Origin: a bacterium
GTDB taxonomy: Bacteria > Zhuqueibacterota > Zhuqueibacteria > Zhuqueibacterales > Zhuqueibacteraceae
DNA length: 64,000 nt
Reading direction: 5' to 3'
Assembly: GCA_023150945.1 (NCBI GenBank)
Contig: JAKLJX010000001.1
Coordinates: forward strand, 434,001-498,000
The notes below the pieces were generated by a model. It saw only the letters and a program-made list of their open reading frames with translations, did not search any database and had not been told where the DNA came from. The first letter of the stretch is position 1. Every line of letters starts with the position of its first letter. A program made the position numbers and the translations under genes. Below are positions 33,431 to 41,531 of the stretch, in pieces.

Positions 33431-34588
33431 TCATTCCCGCCACCGCGGCTTGCTGCCTTCATACAATTCGAATTCCAACAACCGGCATTCAAGCGCGCCG
33501 TTGAAAAACGGCAGCCGGCGCTTGGGCCGCAAGCCCACGCGCTTCGCCAATTCGAGATTGCCGGTGAAAACATAGCCGGTGTAGCCCGCGCATTTCTGCT
33601 TGAACCAATCACCAATGCCGGGATAGATCGCCTGCAGCTCCGCTTCTCGCCCCAGCCGCTCGCCGTATTCGGGATTGAGCATGATCACCCCGCCGCCGGC
33701 CGGCACCGGCGTCGCGGCAAAATCACATACTTCGAATGCAATCAAATGATCGACGCCCGCGGTCTTGGCATTCTGCCGCGCGGCGGCCACGGCTGCGGGA
33801 TCGTGATCGGTCGCGATGATTTTGGCCGCGAGCGTCTTTTTCATTCCCGCTTTTGCCTGCGCCAGCAACGCCCGCCATTTTGCCTGCTCAAATCCGCGCA
33901 AGTGCATGAACCCGAAATTGCCGCGCAGCAAACCCGGCGGCCGGCCGAGACTGAGCCACGCCGCTTCGATCGCCAACGTGCCGCTGCCGCACATCGGATT
34001 GATGAAATTGCCCTCGCCCTGCCAGCCCGTGGCCAAAATCGTGGCCGCGGCCAGAGTCTCCTGCATCGGCGCCTGCAGCGGAATCTTGCGGTAGCCGCGC
34101 TTCGCCAGTGACTCGCCCGAGGTGTCAAGATAAATGCTCGCCTCCTCTGCTTTCCAATACAAAAAAACCACGGCGCCGGTGCGCTCCGGTCCGGAATCCG
34201 GCCGCCGGCCGGTCTTGCGCTTGAGACGGTCGACAATCGCATCTTTGCATTTGAGATTGGCAAAGCGCGTGTCTTTGATGGTGTCGTTGTGCACCGCCGA
34301 GGTGATGCTGAGAGGGCTGTGGCTGTCGAGGTAATTCTCCCACGGCAAGCGCACGAGGTGGCTGTACAACTCTGCGGACGTGCGGCAGCGGAAATCTTTC
34401 AGCAAGAACAGAACGCGGTGGCCGGTGCGCAGCCAGAGATTCAGGCGCTGGGTGTCGTGCTGCGTGCCGATGGTTTCGACCGCGGCTTCTTTTTCCGCCA
34501 CGACCGGCAAGCCCAATGCGCGGATTTCATGCGCCAATATCGGAGGAATGGCTTTGGGACAGGTGACGAGAATGCGGCTGGTTTGCAT
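33431..34588 (-). CDS. THUMP-domain class I SAM-dependent RNA methyltransferase (RlmL/YpsC-like)
   Basis: 385 residues. A ferredoxin-like plus THUMP N-terminus (about 1-155, with TSAELYSHLVRLPWENYL) is followed by the Rossmann methyltransferase: FINPMCGSGTLAIEAAW (SAM motif I), IIATDHDPAAVAAARQNAK (motif II) and MLNPEYGERLG, the catalytic NPPY-type motif written NPEY. Members of this family make m2G in 23S rRNA (RlmL N-terminal half) or in tRNA. The NPEY form at the catalytic site is worth noting. It lies alone between repeat blocks; no purine-rich ribosome site precedes the ATG. Confidence 0.9.
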   Translation of the reverse strand: MQTSRILVTCPKAIPPILAHEIRALGLPVVAEKEAAVETIGTQHDTQRLNLWLRTGHRVLFLLKDFRCRTSAELYSHLVRLPWENYLDSHSPLSITSAVHNDTIKDTRFANLKCKDAIVDRLKRKTGRRPDSGPERTGAVVFLYWKAEEASIYLDTSGESLAKRGYRKIPLQAPMQETLAAATILATGWQGEGNFINPMCGSGTLAIEAAWLSLGRPPGLLRGNFGFMHLRGFEQAKWRALLAQAKAGMKKTLAAKIIATDHDPAAVAAARQNAKTAGVDHLIAFEVCDFAATPVPAGGGVIMLNPEYGERLGREAELQAIYPGIGDWFKQKCAGYTGYVFTGNLELAKRVGLRPKRRLPFFNGALECRLLEFELYEGSKPRWRE

Positions 34589-34661
34589 AAGAGGGAGGGG
34601 TCACGGGTAAGCGGATTAGGTGACTGGCTTTTCGAACTTTGAATAGAATGCCAACTTTTTT

Positions 34662-34726
34662 CCAGCGGATAGAAACAACCCAGCGGATGAAAGCCCTTTA
34701 TCAGTTGGTTGTTTCAATCCGTTGGA
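34662..34726. repeat. Single copy of the 33,084-type palindromic repeat
   Basis: CCAGCGGATAGAAACAACCC ... GGTTGTTTCAATCCGTTGG, 65 bp, the same inverted-repeat design and central GCGGATGAAAG as the two units downstream of the TIR-CHAT gene. Confidence 0.8.
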
Positions 34727-34745
34727 AAATCTCTTTGCTGCCCGC

Positions 34746-35360
34746 AGGTCCAAGTTTTCAGCTTGTTTGAACAACTTGTCCAGGTCATAGGGCGCGCAAA
34801 GTCAGAATAGAATTCCAAGAGATTCTTCACCACAAAGCAGACATTCGAACCGCGGCGACGCGGAGAGCGCGGAGTTATAAAATCAAGGGAATCCTTCTTC
34901 GCGTTCTTCGCGTCTTGGCGGTGAGCTTTTGAGGTGAATGACACGGGCGTGTGCCTCAATCTTCACAGGATCCTTACTGGATGACAGCGGTGGTGAATAC
35001 CTCGTGCGAGACAACAGTGTACGAATCGGCCTCAGCGGGCTTTGGGTTTCAGTTTGTCTGAAACCTGGTGTTGTAGGCCATGGGGCGCGCAAAATCAGAA
35101 TAAAATTCCAGAAGATTCTTCACCACAAGGCAATCATTCGAACCGCGTCGACGCGGAGTTTCAAAATCAAGAGAGTCCTTCTTCGCGTTCTTCGCGTCTT
35201 GGCGGTGAGCTATTGAGGTGAATGGCACGGGCGTGTGCCTCAATCTTCAGAGGATCGTTACTGGATGACAGTGGTGGTGGATACCTCGTGCGACGCAACA
35301 ATGCCCGAATCGGGCTTATTGCTGCCCGCGGGCTTCGGATTTCAACTTGTCTGAAATCCG
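34746..35360. repeat. Tandem pair of a 293-bp dispersed intergenic repeat (copies B and C)
   Basis: Copy B (about 34746-35040) and copy C (about 35041-35360) align with a 293-bp period: shared landmarks are GGCGCGCAAA (34791, 35084), GATTCTTCACCACAA, TTCGCGTTCTTCGCGTCTTGGCGG, ACGGGCGTGTGCCTCAATCTTCA and GTCTGAAA. An inverted copy is at 18287-18590. The centre holds an imperfect inverted repeat of GCGGAG/CTTCGCG units. Frames through it (with HRQDAKNAKKD-like products) are not genes. Confidence 0.85.
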
Positions 35361-35484
35361 GCGCAGGCTCTTGGGCAAAATGATGGGGAACAAAATAATT
35401 CGATCATCGCCGTACGAATTCTCACGTCGTTGGGTGGCGCCTGGCTCAGCGTCCGCGCGGCGCTGCGCGCTCCGCCGCTTCCGG

Positions 35485-35964
35485 CTATTCGAACTGGCGG
35501 CGGGCCTCGGGCAGATGGGCCAGCAGCAGCTCGACGTTGGCCGGCGTGAGGTTGCCGCGCAGCCGCCAGGCGGCCCACCCGCCGTCGCAGGCAAGCTGGC
35601 CGCCGTGCGGCCACGCGCCGCCGGCATCGGTGCGCACGCCGGCGCGGCCAACCGGCCACGCCACCATCACATGCCAGATGCCGATGGTGTTGGGGGAGCC
35701 GGCGGCGTCGAGGCCGCGTGCCGGCAGCTCGTGCTCGGCGATGGCGATCTCGAGTCCGTTGACTTCACCCGTAAGCCCCGCGCCCCAGCGGGTGGCGGGC
35801 CGTCCCGCGAGCCGCACCGCCAGTGCTGCCAGCGGCGGGCGCTCGCCGGGGGCGAACGGCGAATGCAGCACGAAGCCGCGCTGCCTGGCGACGCGTTCCA
35901 TGCTGCGCAGGCGCCGCCGCTCGCGCAGCAGGCCCGCTGCCAGCACGCCGACGATCACCACCAC
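35485..35964 (-). CDS. Small membrane-anchored protein, unknown function
   Basis: 159 residues beginning at a cluster of GTG codons (35964), directly followed by a membrane helix (VVIVGVLAAGLL) and a basic RERRRLRSMERVARQRG stretch, so the rest would face the cytoplasm. The body is GC-rich with segments such as GIWHVMVAWPVG; no family was recognised. The frame is closed by a TGA 33 bases upstream of the first GTG, so no ATG start is possible and part of the helix (NWFWI) precedes the start. It follows the MscS channel and small membrane protein on the same strand. Confidence 0.5.
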   Translation of the reverse strand: MVVIVGVLAAGLLRERRRLRSMERVARQRGFVLHSPFAPGERPPLAALAVRLAGRPATRWGAGLTGEVNGLEIAIAEHELPARGLDAAGSPNTIGIWHVMVAWPVGRAGVRTDAGGAWPHGGQLACDGGWAAWRLRGNLTPANVELLLAHLPEARRQFE

Positions 35965-36103
35965 GATCCAGAACCAGTTCGGTATTGCTCACCTCGTTGA
36001 TCGAATCTACTCCGCGCAAGCCGCCGGAGCAAATGACAATGTTAGCGCAGCATGCTCGCGATGAAATAGCGCGCGACCATGGCCGCGCCGGCGTGGCTGG
36101 CGT

Positions 36104-36289
36104 TCAGTCGCCACACTTCCAATTCAAAAAACTCAAAATCACGAAGGCAAGCAGCGCGAACAGATAGAGCGTGAGCTTGGCCGCCGGCCGCGCTTTCAGG
36201 CTGGGATTCAGCCACCAGAGCAGTAGCAGTCCCGCCAATAGCAAGAGTTGAAAAAGGCTGCGATTGGTCATGATGCGGCTCAGCGCCAT
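36104..36289 (-). CDS. Small two-helix membrane protein
   Basis: 61 residues (55 if the ATG at 36271 is used). Two hydrophobic helices (LFQLLLLAGLLLLWWL and LTLYLFALLAFVILSFL) are joined by a short basic loop (KARPAAK), with a C-terminal NWKCGD. The ATG at 36289 overlaps the end of the MscS gene, a common sign of coupling. No family known to me. Function may relate to the channel, by position only. Confidence 0.6.
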   Translation of the reverse strand: MALSRIMTNRSLFQLLLLAGLLLLWWLNPSLKARPAAKLTLYLFALLAFVILSFLNWKCGD

Positions 36290-38040
36290 TCCTCGTCAGC
36301 AAGGGTTTGCGGCTTGGGAAGCCCGAGCAAAGCCTGGGCGGTGAAATCCACCGGCTTGCCGTTGTCTTGCAGCCGCGGCGCCGTGGGTTGCGAATATTCG
36401 CCTGCCGGCCCGAAGCCCTGCACGACTTTCGCCAGCTCAGGCTCGGGGATTTCTTTGCCGACCACGCGCGGCTGCCGGGCATGGAAACTGTCGAGGTGCA
36501 GGGTTTGGGTCGGAAACGCGAATTCCACGCCCACGCGGCCGGCCAGCCGCAGAATCTCCATGAAGAAATTGTGCTTCTCGCGCAGCTCTTCGCTGATGCC
36601 GCCGACTTTGAGATAGCACACCACCAGCACGTTGAGCGAATAGGCGCCGAATTCGTTGAAATGAACTTCGTAGGCATCCTTGCGCATGAAGGGATTGGCG
36701 GCGATGATCGCGCGAATGCCTTCGACAAACGCCTGCATCTGCAGCGGCGTGGTGCTGTAGGTCAATCCCAGCAGCATGCGGATGCGGCGAAAATTGCGCA
36801 ATCCCAAATTGTTGATCTGCACGTCGGCGAGCTTGGCATTGGGCATGGTCACCACCGAATCCTCCGGCGTGCGCAGCCGGGTGGAGCGGAAGCCCACTTC
36901 CTCCACCGTGCCTTCGGAGCCGTCGATGCGAATGTAATCGCCGACCTGAAACGGCTTGTCGAGAAAGATCATCACCGAGCCGAAGAAGTTGGCCAGCGTG
37001 TTTTGCGCCGCCAGGGCGATGGCCAAACCGCCGATGCCGAGGCCGGCCACGACCGAACCGATGGAGTAGCCGTAGCTCTGGATCACGGTGATGACGCCGA
37101 GCAGCAGCGCCAGAAACTTGAGCACTTTGCCGAGAATCGGGATCAACTGATCATCGAGCTTGCTGGCGGTTTTCTTGGTGACGCGGGACAGGTAAGCCGA
37201 GAACGCATCGACGAGATTGAACATCTGCCAGATGACGCCGGCCGCCGCCAGCAACTGCAGCAGCACGCTGATGAAAAGATTGGCGCGCAAGGAAAGCTGC
37301 AGATTCGAGTAGGTGAGGGAAAAGAAGCCGATCATCAACAAAAAGCTGAGCGGCCGTAGAAATCTCCGCAACTGTGCCGGCTCCCACTGCCAGGTCTCTT
37401 GCGAGATCAGCCGGCTGGCGAGGCGGTTGATGAGAAAAGCAAAGAGCCGGCGCAAAAAGAGACCGGTGATCAACAGCAGAACGAAGCCGGCAGCCTGCCA
37501 AATGGCAATGCCCAGGAAGGAATAGAAGAGCGGCTTGGGCAACATGCGCTGCACGTCTTCCAGCCACGCGGAATAGGTTTGGCGGTAGAGCCGGGGAATT
37601 TCCTGCAGGGTTGCCAGCGCGAACAGCCATTCGTCGCCGGCTTTGACGAGATAAACGTGCGGCAGCTTGTTGGGAAAGAGGGTGTATTCGGCCAGGCCGC
37701 TGCGCGGGTCGCGATGATTGGCGCTGTCGGGAATCGTCTCCAGGCGCACGAGCAGGGCGCGGCCGTCGAGCACGCGTTTGAGCTGGCGCGCCAGGGTTTG
37801 GCGCTCGGTCGCGCTGCGGGTCGAGTCCAGTGTGAAGGCTTCCGCGGCAATCGCATAATCGATGCCCGGCGGATTCTGCCATTCCAGAAAATTCTCGATG
37901 GCCTTGCGCGGGGTTGCCAGCCGTTGTTGGCGCAACGACGCCTGGCGCAGCGCATCCACCGTGCCCGGCTGCGCAGCGCCGGGCGCCGCCGCTGCCAGTA
38001 CCAGCCCGCACAGCATCAGGCAGGCAAGCGTTTTCTTCAT
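36280..38040 (-). CDS. MscS-family mechanosensitive channel with extra N-terminal domain
   Basis: 586 residues. Signal peptide (1-24), a periplasmic domain (about 25-165), several membrane helices, and the MscS pore and beta domain: SVVAGLGIGGLAIALAAQNTLANFFGS is the glycine/alanine-rich pore helix followed by the strand FLDKPFQVGDYI and GTVEEVGFRSTRLRTPEDSVVTMPN. The channel opens under membrane tension and releases solutes during osmotic downshock. The start at 38040 has GGGAGAG a few bases ahead; a longer frame to 38097 lacks a signal. The C-terminal tail continues past the usual domain for about 100 residues with a Pro-rich end. Confidence 0.92.
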   Translation of the reverse strand: MKKTLACLMLCGLVLAAAAPGAAQPGTVDALRQASLRQQRLATPRKAIENFLEWQNPPGIDYAIAAEAFTLDSTRSATERQTLARQLKRVLDGRALLVRLETIPDSANHRDPRSGLAEYTLFPNKLPHVYLVKAGDEWLFALATLQEIPRLYRQTYSAWLEDVQRMLPKPLFYSFLGIAIWQAAGFVLLLITGLFLRRLFAFLINRLASRLISQETWQWEPAQLRRFLRPLSFLLMIGFFSLTYSNLQLSLRANLFISVLLQLLAAAGVIWQMFNLVDAFSAYLSRVTKKTASKLDDQLIPILGKVLKFLALLLGVITVIQSYGYSIGSVVAGLGIGGLAIALAAQNTLANFFGSVMIFLDKPFQVGDYIRIDGSEGTVEEVGFRSTRLRTPEDSVVTMPNAKLADVQINNLGLRNFRRIRMLLGLTYSTTPLQMQAFVEGIRAIIAANPFMRKDAYEVHFNEFGAYSLNVLVVCYLKVGGISEELREKHNFFMEILRLAGRVGVEFAFPTQTLHLDSFHARQPRVVGKEIPEPELAKVVQGFGPAGEYSQPTAPRLQDNGKPVDFTAQALLGLPKPQTLADEEWR

Positions 38041-38133
38041 ACTCTCCCTCTGCCAGTCATTCTGAGGTGTTTTGCATTTTTGGTGGGATAGAACCAATGC
38101 GCCGTCCGGCTGTCGCGTTTCGGTTTGCCACCG

Positions 38134-39447
38134 TCAAACGGACGATACGATCGTGCCGTGCGCGCTTCCCGGCTGCACGCCGTCCACGCGCGCCCGCACC
38201 AGGTGATTTTCCGCCAGCGACGCACCGTGGACTTCCACTTTGATATAATTGTCCGTGAAGCCGAGCCAACCGCCGGCGCCGGAGCGTTCTTCCAGCAATA
38301 CTCTCACCTCGCGGCCCACGAAGCGGCGGTAGAATTCCAGCTTCTTGGCCTCGGAGATTTCATGCAAGCGCTGGCTGCGTTCTTTTTTCACTGCGGCGGG
38401 AACATGGCCGGCTTGGCGTGCGGCGGCTGTGCCGGTCCGGCTGGAAAAGGTGAACACATGCGCGTAGGCCAGCGCGGAATTTTGCAGCAGCTCGCAGCTC
38501 GCGCGAAACGCGGCCTCGGTTTCGCCGGGAAAGCCGACCATGAGATCCGTGGCAATCATGGCGTGTGGCAGGCGGCGTTGCAGTGCCGCGATGAAATCCT
38601 CGAACTCGGCGCGGGTGTAGAGGCGTTTCATCGCCGCCAGCACGCCGTCATCGCCGCTTTGCACCGGAATGTGCAAATGCGGGCACAGGATTTCGGAGTC
38701 GGCCATCAGCTCCAGCAATTCGGCGGGAATAGTGGTCGGCTCGATACTGCTGATGCGCAAGCGCTCGAGGCCGGGGAGCGCCAGCAGCATCTTGACCGCG
38801 TCCAGAAAAGTCTTGCCCTCGCAAGAGTAGGTGCCGAGGTTGACGCCGGTGAGCACGAGTTCTTTGTGGCCCGCGGCAATCAGCTCCGCGGCTTCGCGGC
38901 GGAGGTCGCCGAAAGCGCGCGAGCGGGCGCGGCCGCGGGCAAAGGGAATGATGCAGAAGCTGCACATGAAATCGCAGCCGTCCTGAATTTTCAAATTGGC
39001 GCGTGTGGTGGGCGCGGGCAGGCCGGTGCCGGCGATGGTGAAGGGTTCGCGGGTCAGGCGCGGCCGCACCACCTGCGGAGCCGTGCGCTTCACCGGATCA
39101 TCGAGCAAGTCCGTGAGATTGAGTTTGTCCTGCGTGCCCACGATCAAATCGATGCCGGGAATGCGTTGCAGCGCCTCGGCGCCCACTTGCGCGTAGCAGC
39201 CGACGACCGCGACGAAGGTGTCCGGGTTGCGGCGCAGCACTTGATTGACGAGCTGGCGGCATTTACGATCGGCATGCCCGGTGACGGTGCAGGAATTGAT
39301 GACGCACACGTCGCTGGGCTCGTCGCCGGCGACGATCTCATAGCCTTGGGAACGAAAGCGGTTGGACAGCAGCGCGGTCTCGGCCTGATTGAGACGGCAG
39401 CCGAGAGTGTGAAAGGATGCTCTTAGTTTCGCAGGTGTCCGTGACAT
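38134..39447 (-). CDS. mtaB: tRNA t6A37 methylthiotransferase MtaB
   Basis: 437 residues, typical length. N-terminal UPF0004 domain with three cluster Cys (C17 in GCRLN, C53 in SCTVT, C84 in GCYAQ), radical SAM domain with CDFMCSFC (C158, C162, C165), and a C-terminal TRAM-like region (GREVRVLLEE). The SCTVTGHADRKCRQ segment is characteristic of MtaB rather than MiaB or RimO. It inserts a methylthio group into t6A37 of tRNAs reading ANN codons, using two Fe-S clusters and SAM. MscS lies downstream on the same strand, 94 bp away. Confidence 0.93.
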   Translation of the reverse strand: MSRTPAKLRASFHTLGCRLNQAETALLSNRFRSQGYEIVAGDEPSDVCVINSCTVTGHADRKCRQLVNQVLRRNPDTFVAVVGCYAQVGAEALQRIPGIDLIVGTQDKLNLTDLLDDPVKRTAPQVVRPRLTREPFTIAGTGLPAPTTRANLKIQDGCDFMCSFCIIPFARGRARSRAFGDLRREAAELIAAGHKELVLTGVNLGTYSCEGKTFLDAVKMLLALPGLERLRISSIEPTTIPAELLELMADSEILCPHLHIPVQSGDDGVLAAMKRLYTRAEFEDFIAALQRRLPHAMIATDLMVGFPGETEAAFRASCELLQNSALAYAHVFTFSSRTGTAAARQAGHVPAAVKKERSQRLHEISEAKKLEFYRRFVGREVRVLLEERSGAGGWLGFTDNYIKVEVHGASLAENHLVRARVDGVQPGSAHGTIVSSV

Positions 39448-39766
39448 CTCAGCCGATTATCTTTCATTGATTCTGCACCGGCCGGCATGATCAGCCGGCA
39501 GCAATATATGACTTGCTGTGCTGATGGCGGGAGGACAAACGAGGCAAATCGTTGGCCGCGCCGCCAATCAGGCCATGACGATACTGAACGGCGGCTTCAA
39601 ATTCAAGAAGTTTGTCCCATGAGCCGGCGCCTGAAGGCGCGACGACAAGCAAGAGCAAACTTGCGCTTGCACGCCATGTTTTTTTGAGCATATTTGCCGT
39701 CGCGACTCGCATTCGAGAGCCGCGGGAAATCCTGTGGGATCGGAATGGAACAAGGAGAAAGGCAAA
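39448..39766. other. Divergent promoter region with small stems
   Basis: Divergent gap between mtaB and the DUF2179-like gene. GCGCCTGAAGGCGC near 39,624 and AAGCAAGAGCAAACTTGCGCTT near 39,645 are short stems. No credible gene; frames on the minus strand lack start signals. Confidence 0.4.
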
Positions 39767-40360
39767 ATGGATTCTGTTGCTGTGCATCAATCCGAGTTGT
39801 TTCGCTGGGTGATCCTGCCGATGCTGATTTTCAGCGCGCGGGTGGTGGATGTTTCCATTGGCACGCTGCGTATCATGTTTCTGGCGCGCAGCCGGCGGTT
39901 GCTCGCGCCGCTGCTGGGGTTTTTCGAAGTGATGATCTGGCTGCTCGCCATCAGCCAGATTTTCAAACATCTCGACAATGTCATGTGCTACCTGGCCTAT
40001 GGCGGCGGCTATGCCATGGGCAGTTTCGTGGGCATTTACATCGAGGGCAAGCTGGCGCTCGGCATGCAAGTGGTGCGCATCATCACCCGCAAGGATGCCT
40101 CCGCACTGATTGCCCATCTCAAAGCCGAAGGCTACGGCCTCACGGTGTTGAACGGCGAGGGCGTGACCGGCCCGGTGAAGGTGGTTTTCACGGTGATTCA
40201 ACGCAAACGCCTGCCGGAGTTGAGCGAGATCATCCGCCAGTTCAATCCCGGCGCCTTTCTGTCCATCGAGGATGTGCGGCTGGCGGAGGAGGCGAAGTTT
40301 CCTCCCTATCCGGAGGAAAAAGCAATCTTGGATCGGGGCACGTCCGCGACGAAGGCGTGA
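39767..40360 (+). CDS. DUF2179/DUF5698 (UPF0316) membrane protein
   Basis: 197 residues with three membrane helices (about 10-30, 40-60, 62-85): the sequence SARVVDVSIGTLRIMFLARS followed by LLGFFEVMIWLLAISQIF matches the N-terminal UPF0316 domain, and the soluble C-terminus (VVRIITRKDASALIAHLKAE, then GYGLTVLNGEGVTGPVKV and FNPGAFLSIEDVR) matches DUF2179. The same two-domain layout occurs in YebE-type proteins and relatives of YitT; they are of unknown function, maybe ligand-sensing membrane proteins. AAGGAGAAAGG precedes ATG 39767, which is preferred to the ATG 11 codons upstream. Converges with corA. Confidence 0.88.
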   Translation: MDSVAVHQSELFRWVILPMLIFSARVVDVSIGTLRIMFLARSRRLLAPLLGFFEVMIWLLAISQIFKHLDNVMCYLAYGGGYAMGSFVGIYIEGKLALGMQVVRIITRKDASALIAHLKAEGYGLTVLNGEGVTGPVKVVFTVIQRKRLPELSEIIRQFNPGAFLSIEDVRLAEEAKFPPYPEEKAILDRGTSATKA

Positions 40361-40417
40361 GGCGGGTGAATTCTTCGACTCCGTCGCCCGGTGGCCGCCG
40401 GCGAAGCCGCGGTGGCG

Positions 40418-41500
40418 TTAGAACCAGCCTCTTTTCTTGAAGAAGAACAACATCGCGCCGCCGATGGCCGCCATCACCAGCCAGACCGCGGGATAGCCCC
40501 AGTACCAATTCAGCTCGGGCATGTTCCACGGGCTGGTCGCGGTATTGAAGTTCATGCCGTACACGCCGGCGAGAAAAGTGAGCGGAATGAAGATGGTGGA
40601 GATGATGGTGAGCACTTTGATGACTTCATTCATCTTGTGGCTCAAGCTGGAGAGGTAAAGATCCATCATGCTGGCGGCAACGTCGCGGTAGCTTTCGATG
40701 GTTTCGATCACGCGCACGGTGTGATCATAGACATCGCGCAGGAAGATGAGGGTGGCGTCTTTGATCAGCGGGGACTCGATGCGCGTCAGCTCGCTGATGA
40801 CTTCGCGCAGCGGCCAGGTGGATTTGCGTAGGAAGAGCAGCTCACGCTTGAGGCTGTAGATGGCGCGCAGCGTGTCTCTGGTGGGCTGCTCGATCAACTC
40901 GTCTTCCACGGCATCAATGCGCTCGCCGAGCTTGTCGAGCGCGAGGAAGTAGTTGTCGACCACGGCGTCGAGCAGGCGATAGAGCAGGTAATCCGTGCCG
41001 CAGCGCCGCACCTGGCTGCCGGCGGTGCGAATGCGCTCCCGCAGCGGGTCGAAGACGTCTTCGAAGTTCTCCTCGAAGGAAAGGAGATAGTTTGAAGTCA
41101 TCCAAATGCTCACCTGCTGGCTGGTGATGCCGCCGGCAGGCTCATCGTACTTCAGCAGTTTGAGCGCGACGAAGATGTGGTCGCCGTGTTCTTCGAGCTT
41201 GGGGCGTTGCGCGGTGTTGGCGATGTCTTCCAGGGCGAGCGGATGAATTTTGAAATGACCGCCCAGCTTTTCCAGCAGGCGAACCTCGTGCAGGCCGGTG
41301 AGGTTGATCCAACTCGTGGGGGGATTGGTGCGGCAGGGATAAACCTCCTCGAGACGCTCGACTCGCCGCTCCTGATAGCGTTCATTGTTGTAGACAAACA
41401 GCGTGACCACCGGCTGGTCGACTTTTTTCTCGCCGACATACACCAACGTGCCGGGCGAGGCGCCGGCTTTTTTTTGCGTTCTCCTGCTGCGCCGCGACAT
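40418..41500 (-). CDS. corA: CorA-type Mg2+/Co2+ transporter
   Basis: 360 residues: a soluble alpha/beta N-terminal domain (INLTGLHEVRLLEKLGGHFKIHPL, then ALEDIAN), long helices (ALDKLGERIDAVEDELIEQP) and two C-terminal membrane helices separated by the YGMNF selectivity motif. CorA pentamers import Mg2+ (also Co2+, Ni2+) through the inner membrane. The C-terminus KKRGWF is basic, as is usual. GGAGGGAGAA just before the ATG supports the start. It follows the biotin carboxylase gene on the same strand but is probably separate in function. Confidence 0.95.
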   Translation of the reverse strand: MSRRSRRTQKKAGASPGTLVYVGEKKVDQPVVTLFVYNNERYQERRVERLEEVYPCRTNPPTSWINLTGLHEVRLLEKLGGHFKIHPLALEDIANTAQRPKLEEHGDHIFVALKLLKYDEPAGGITSQQVSIWMTSNYLLSFEENFEDVFDPLRERIRTAGSQVRRCGTDYLLYRLLDAVVDNYFLALDKLGERIDAVEDELIEQPTRDTLRAIYSLKRELLFLRKSTWPLREVISELTRIESPLIKDATLIFLRDVYDHTVRVIETIESYRDVAASMMDLYLSSLSHKMNEVIKVLTIISTIFIPLTFLAGVYGMNFNTATSPWNMPELNWYWGYPAVWLVMAAIGGAMLFFFKKRGWF

Positions 41501-41531
41501 GATGGTTCTCCCTCCTCACTGCCGTAATCAT

